Shown one piece after another: positions 60,943 through 64,000 of a DNA stretch of 64,000 nt (position 1 is the stretch's first letter; each line of letters opens with the position of its first letter). A program made the position numbers and the translations under genes. Origin of the DNA: Aphelocoma coerulescens (lineage: Eukaryota > Chordata > Aves > Passeriformes > Corvidae); the NCBI RefSeq assembly GCF_041296385.1, contig NW_027184085.1:59120109-59184108 (forward strand), written 5' to 3'. The notes under the pieces were generated by a model. The model did no database searches and was not told the origin of the DNA. It saw nothing but the letters and a program-made list of their open reading frames with translations.

Positions 60943-63900
60943 CCATTAGGGTGAATATCTTATGCATACTTGCATAGGATGGGTTCAAAGTCTGGTCATG
61001 GGCTTTTATGGCACTGTGTCATGTCATTTTCATGTGAGGAAACAGTCAGTGGTTCATACATAGGAATCTTTTGAAATGTTTATGATTGGTAAATTCCTGA
61101 CCTAATAAATAAAGCGACATTGAAAATACAGCATGCTTAATTTTAGGTGAGAAAAATTCTATTTTCCACACTTACATATATTCAGTTATACTGATTATTT
61201 TACAATTTCACAGATTGCAGCTTTTTCATTATTAAACTATTACAGTAGTCCATATGATAAACTGTTCCATAATGTGTTTTAAAAGAAGTGTGCTAGGGTG
61301 TTTCAACCTGCATGTTGTTTTATATTAAAAAGAGAAAACTTCAGGATAGGACAGAAAAGCAACAGATGCTTATAATTTTTTTCATCTTGCAGAAATTAAT
61401 AATTTATTTAAATTAAAAATAATGAAGTGAAACGACTAAATTAATAGGATATTTTAGCAAAGTATCTTCATTGTTGGTTCTAGAACTCCCAAGTGTCAAA
61501 TTAGAAGCCTGTGTATTCCCAGAAAAGTAAAAAGTTACAGGCTATATACAATTGCATCCTCCTTGTGGAGGTTGCGTAAAGAATTTATTCTAAGAGGAAT
61601 AAATCATCCCCTTTGAGATGTAGATCACAAACTATTTTCTCTGTTCACACTATCTCTCTTTGTATCTGATGCACTGAACTGATGCACAACATAGTCCCAA
61701 GGTTTTCATACTCAACTGTCACGAGGATTTTTATGATGCCACAAAAAAGTTAAATTTGACTCTTATATTTATGTGTGTAATTGACTTTTTAGTTTTCTAA
61801 GTTCGAAATTTAATCTTTTATAGCTTTGTTAAGAAGTACCACTCATTCCTCTCTTTGCTTGACTAAGAATTATCTACAGGTTGTAGTGGAATGGGAGAAA
61901 GAGGAATGGTCAAGGAACCAGTTATCTGGTCTAATCCATTTACATAGTTTGACTGAAAATATCACAAAATAAAGGAAAACAGTTTGTGTTTGAAAACAAT
62001 TGAAGTCAAAGTCTTGAAAGCTCTTCCAGTTTGTTGGCAATTATTTAAAACCAACTCTTTGGAATATTATGACAGTATAACATCATTATAACACTGTAAG
62101 TTTCTTAAAATATTATAACTTTTTCTGTCTTATAAACCAGATGTAGGCACGTTCTTCCAAGAAAAACAGAAATAAGGCTTTTTTAAAAGCCGAGGACATG
62201 TTTTTTCTTTGCCTTGCAAAAAGAGATCCTATGACAGTCCATTTACCAATAATGTGTTTGTAATAGCTAGCTAAATAATTTTTGTGCGGTACTTCCCTCA
62301 GGCATCAAAAGGTCCTTAAGGGTACAACAGAATACTCCGCAGAAAAGGAAGTAAACATAACAAACACGGATAGGGCATCAAGATCTATAAAATGGCAGAC
62401 CTCTCCACGGGCACTTGTAGTTGAAACACTGACTGGGTCAGATGTGACAGCATAAGTGACTGTTTTGATACCTTTGGGTCGTCAGCTACTGAAACACAAA
62501 TCTTAAACATTTAAGTTTATAACTTGGCTCTTCAGCACAAACAATCAATTCTGAAGACCATGCAATGCTAAAATTCAAGCCAGCTACAAATCAGTTGTGG
62601 CTGGAACGGGGTGGTAACAATAGAGGGTGAAAGAAAGATTGTTAAATATCTCATTTTTACACATATGTCAAAATACTCTGAAATACATCATTATAAGCAT
62701 TTCCCTCTGGAAAAGATAGGTTTACTATTTTTTTTGCCCTCATCTTCATATTTATGTTTAGGTCAGACTAGAATCTTAGGATTGTTTTGCTAGGGCGGTT
62801 AATTCTGTTGGCTGATCTTATGCTCAGTTAGGTATATGGAGAGTTCAGCAACTAAAGAAGAGAAATAGAACAACAATCATAATTCAGAATATTGGAAAGG
62901 TCAGAGCAGCAAACAGCACTTTTACTTTATAAAATATGTGTTGCACTATAATTTTTTAAATTTTATTTTAATAACCAGAAAAACATTAATTAGCTAATCA
63001 CTTTAATCAAAATAAAATTAAAATTGCTGCACTCATAACAGTTTTAAATGATAGCTTTATTACCTACACCTTAAACTAATCCCTTCTAGAAAACTAAGAT
63101 TTGGAATGAGGGAAAATTCAGTAGAAGATCCAGTTCGCCATATGTAGAGCTGTGGTTTTTATCTGAGGTTCACTAATACTTCTTAATTTGCAATATATTC
63201 ATATAGTTAAGAACAAACAAAACCCTATGGCAAAGTGGGAACTGAATGACAGTAACATTACAAAAGAAATTCTGAAATGATTGCCCCTGTGAATGACCCT
63301 TCCTACTTAGTTGCAGCAGCCTACTTAAAAATTAGACCTTTTTAATTTTTCAGAACTCATTCTCTTTCTCTATAAAATCAAAAATATTTTGATGATTATG
63401 TTTCTTTTGATCTTGATAATTCATGCTCAAAAAGGTCAGAGTCCTTTTTAATGATCTATGTTCCTTAAACTTTATTTTTCCTTTCCTCCCCACTACCCCT
63501 AGGTAGTCCAAAATAGTTGCTATATCTCATCTCATTCTGTCCGAACTCAGACAAAGCTCAGTCTGTGAGGAAGTGATACAGGATTAATGTGTCAGTAATT
63601 GTTCATCACCAGCTGACATGAGAAATAGCTAGACTGACAGAGTGCTGGCAGATGAACTTCCAGCTAAAGGAGCTTTCAGCTAAAAGGGATTAAGGCTCAA
63701 GTTAAGCCTTTGACTGCCAGCTTGAGAATAAACTAAGGAAATGTACTTTCTTTGTGTGAATTTACATACTGTTTATTTCCAAAGCAAAATTATTTTGATG
63801 ACTACAAAACTTCAGTGATATTTTTAATGAAAATTGTTTGACCAATAGAATTTTTCTGTGGTAGAATATCTGAAGGCAAGAGTCTGGCTGTTTACCTGCC

Positions 63901-64000
63901 ATAATAAAAGAGAACCATTGATCTTCATCAGTTCACACTGCCAGTTATCCTGTGATGGTTTGTTTGTCAGTACCTTGGGTGAACTGGTAAAAAGCCTTTG
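60943..64000. other. Anonymous AT-rich sequence
   Basis: About 3 kb to the window end with only short reading frames and no recognised repeat or RNA gene. Confidence 0.5.

Noticed and set aside
1..64000. tRNA, rRNA, snRNA genes or CRISPR arrays
   Set aside because: No tRNA B-box context, small-nuclear-RNA sequence or regularly spaced repeats were seen on reading; the tandem arrays present are simple microsatellites.

Overview
The window looks like AT-rich, gene-poor nuclear DNA of a bird, most likely a passerine. The evidence is repeat content: six or seven CR1 LINE fragments with bird-type 3' ends and several LTRs of families I associate with bird genomes. These include one starting TGTCCTGGTTTCAGC (on the minus strand), one starting TGTCATGG, and a minus-strand LTR pair flanking a tRNA-Lys-type primer-binding site. 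I found no host protein-coding exon, tRNA, rRNA or snRNA that I could support. The window is best read as intergenic or deep-intronic sequence with repeats in it. No alignment could be run; family assignments are by eye and from memory.

Layout: 521-1112 solo LTR (minus); 5985-7325 long ERVL-like LTR (plus); 9472-9782 TTTTTC hexanucleotide tract; 16735-16981 purine tract ending in a pure GGGGA array; 19804-20960 minus-strand CR1 whose 3' tail has grown into a microsatellite and whose endonuclease region is joined to its 3' UTR; 24378-24575 a second CR1 tail with a GGAAAA array; 31105-31985 plus-strand CR1; 34696-34989 probable solo LTR (minus); 36060-36530 plus-strand CR1 3' end; 36745-37355 remnant of a betaretrovirus-like ERV (minus); 48721-49205 minus-strand CR1 3' end; 55840-55910 TTTGG/TTGGG tract; 58277-59075 minus-strand CR1; 59085-60942 a composite LTR element. 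The rest is anonymous AT-rich sequence, some of which could be conserved non-coding DNA.

The most notable locus is 59085-60942. From left to right it holds a degraded Gag matrix-like reading frame, a CpG-rich block unlike anything else in the window, an uninterrupted reading frame for a Y-box-type cold-shock domain with an unusual Phe/Pro/Asn-rich tail, a polypurine-like stretch, and a 291-bp LTR with TG...CA ends and an AATAAA signal. The cold-shock frame has A/T-rich codon use, is clearly diverged from host Y-box proteins, yet keeps the visible nucleic-acid-binding residues. My reading is that an endogenous retroelement captured a host Y-box (YBX-like) nucleic-acid-binding gene and that the domain was kept under selection for some time inside the element. 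In this copy there is no AUG in frame upstream of the domain without an intervening stop, so expression would need splicing, non-AUG initiation or another copy. This copy may simply be dead.
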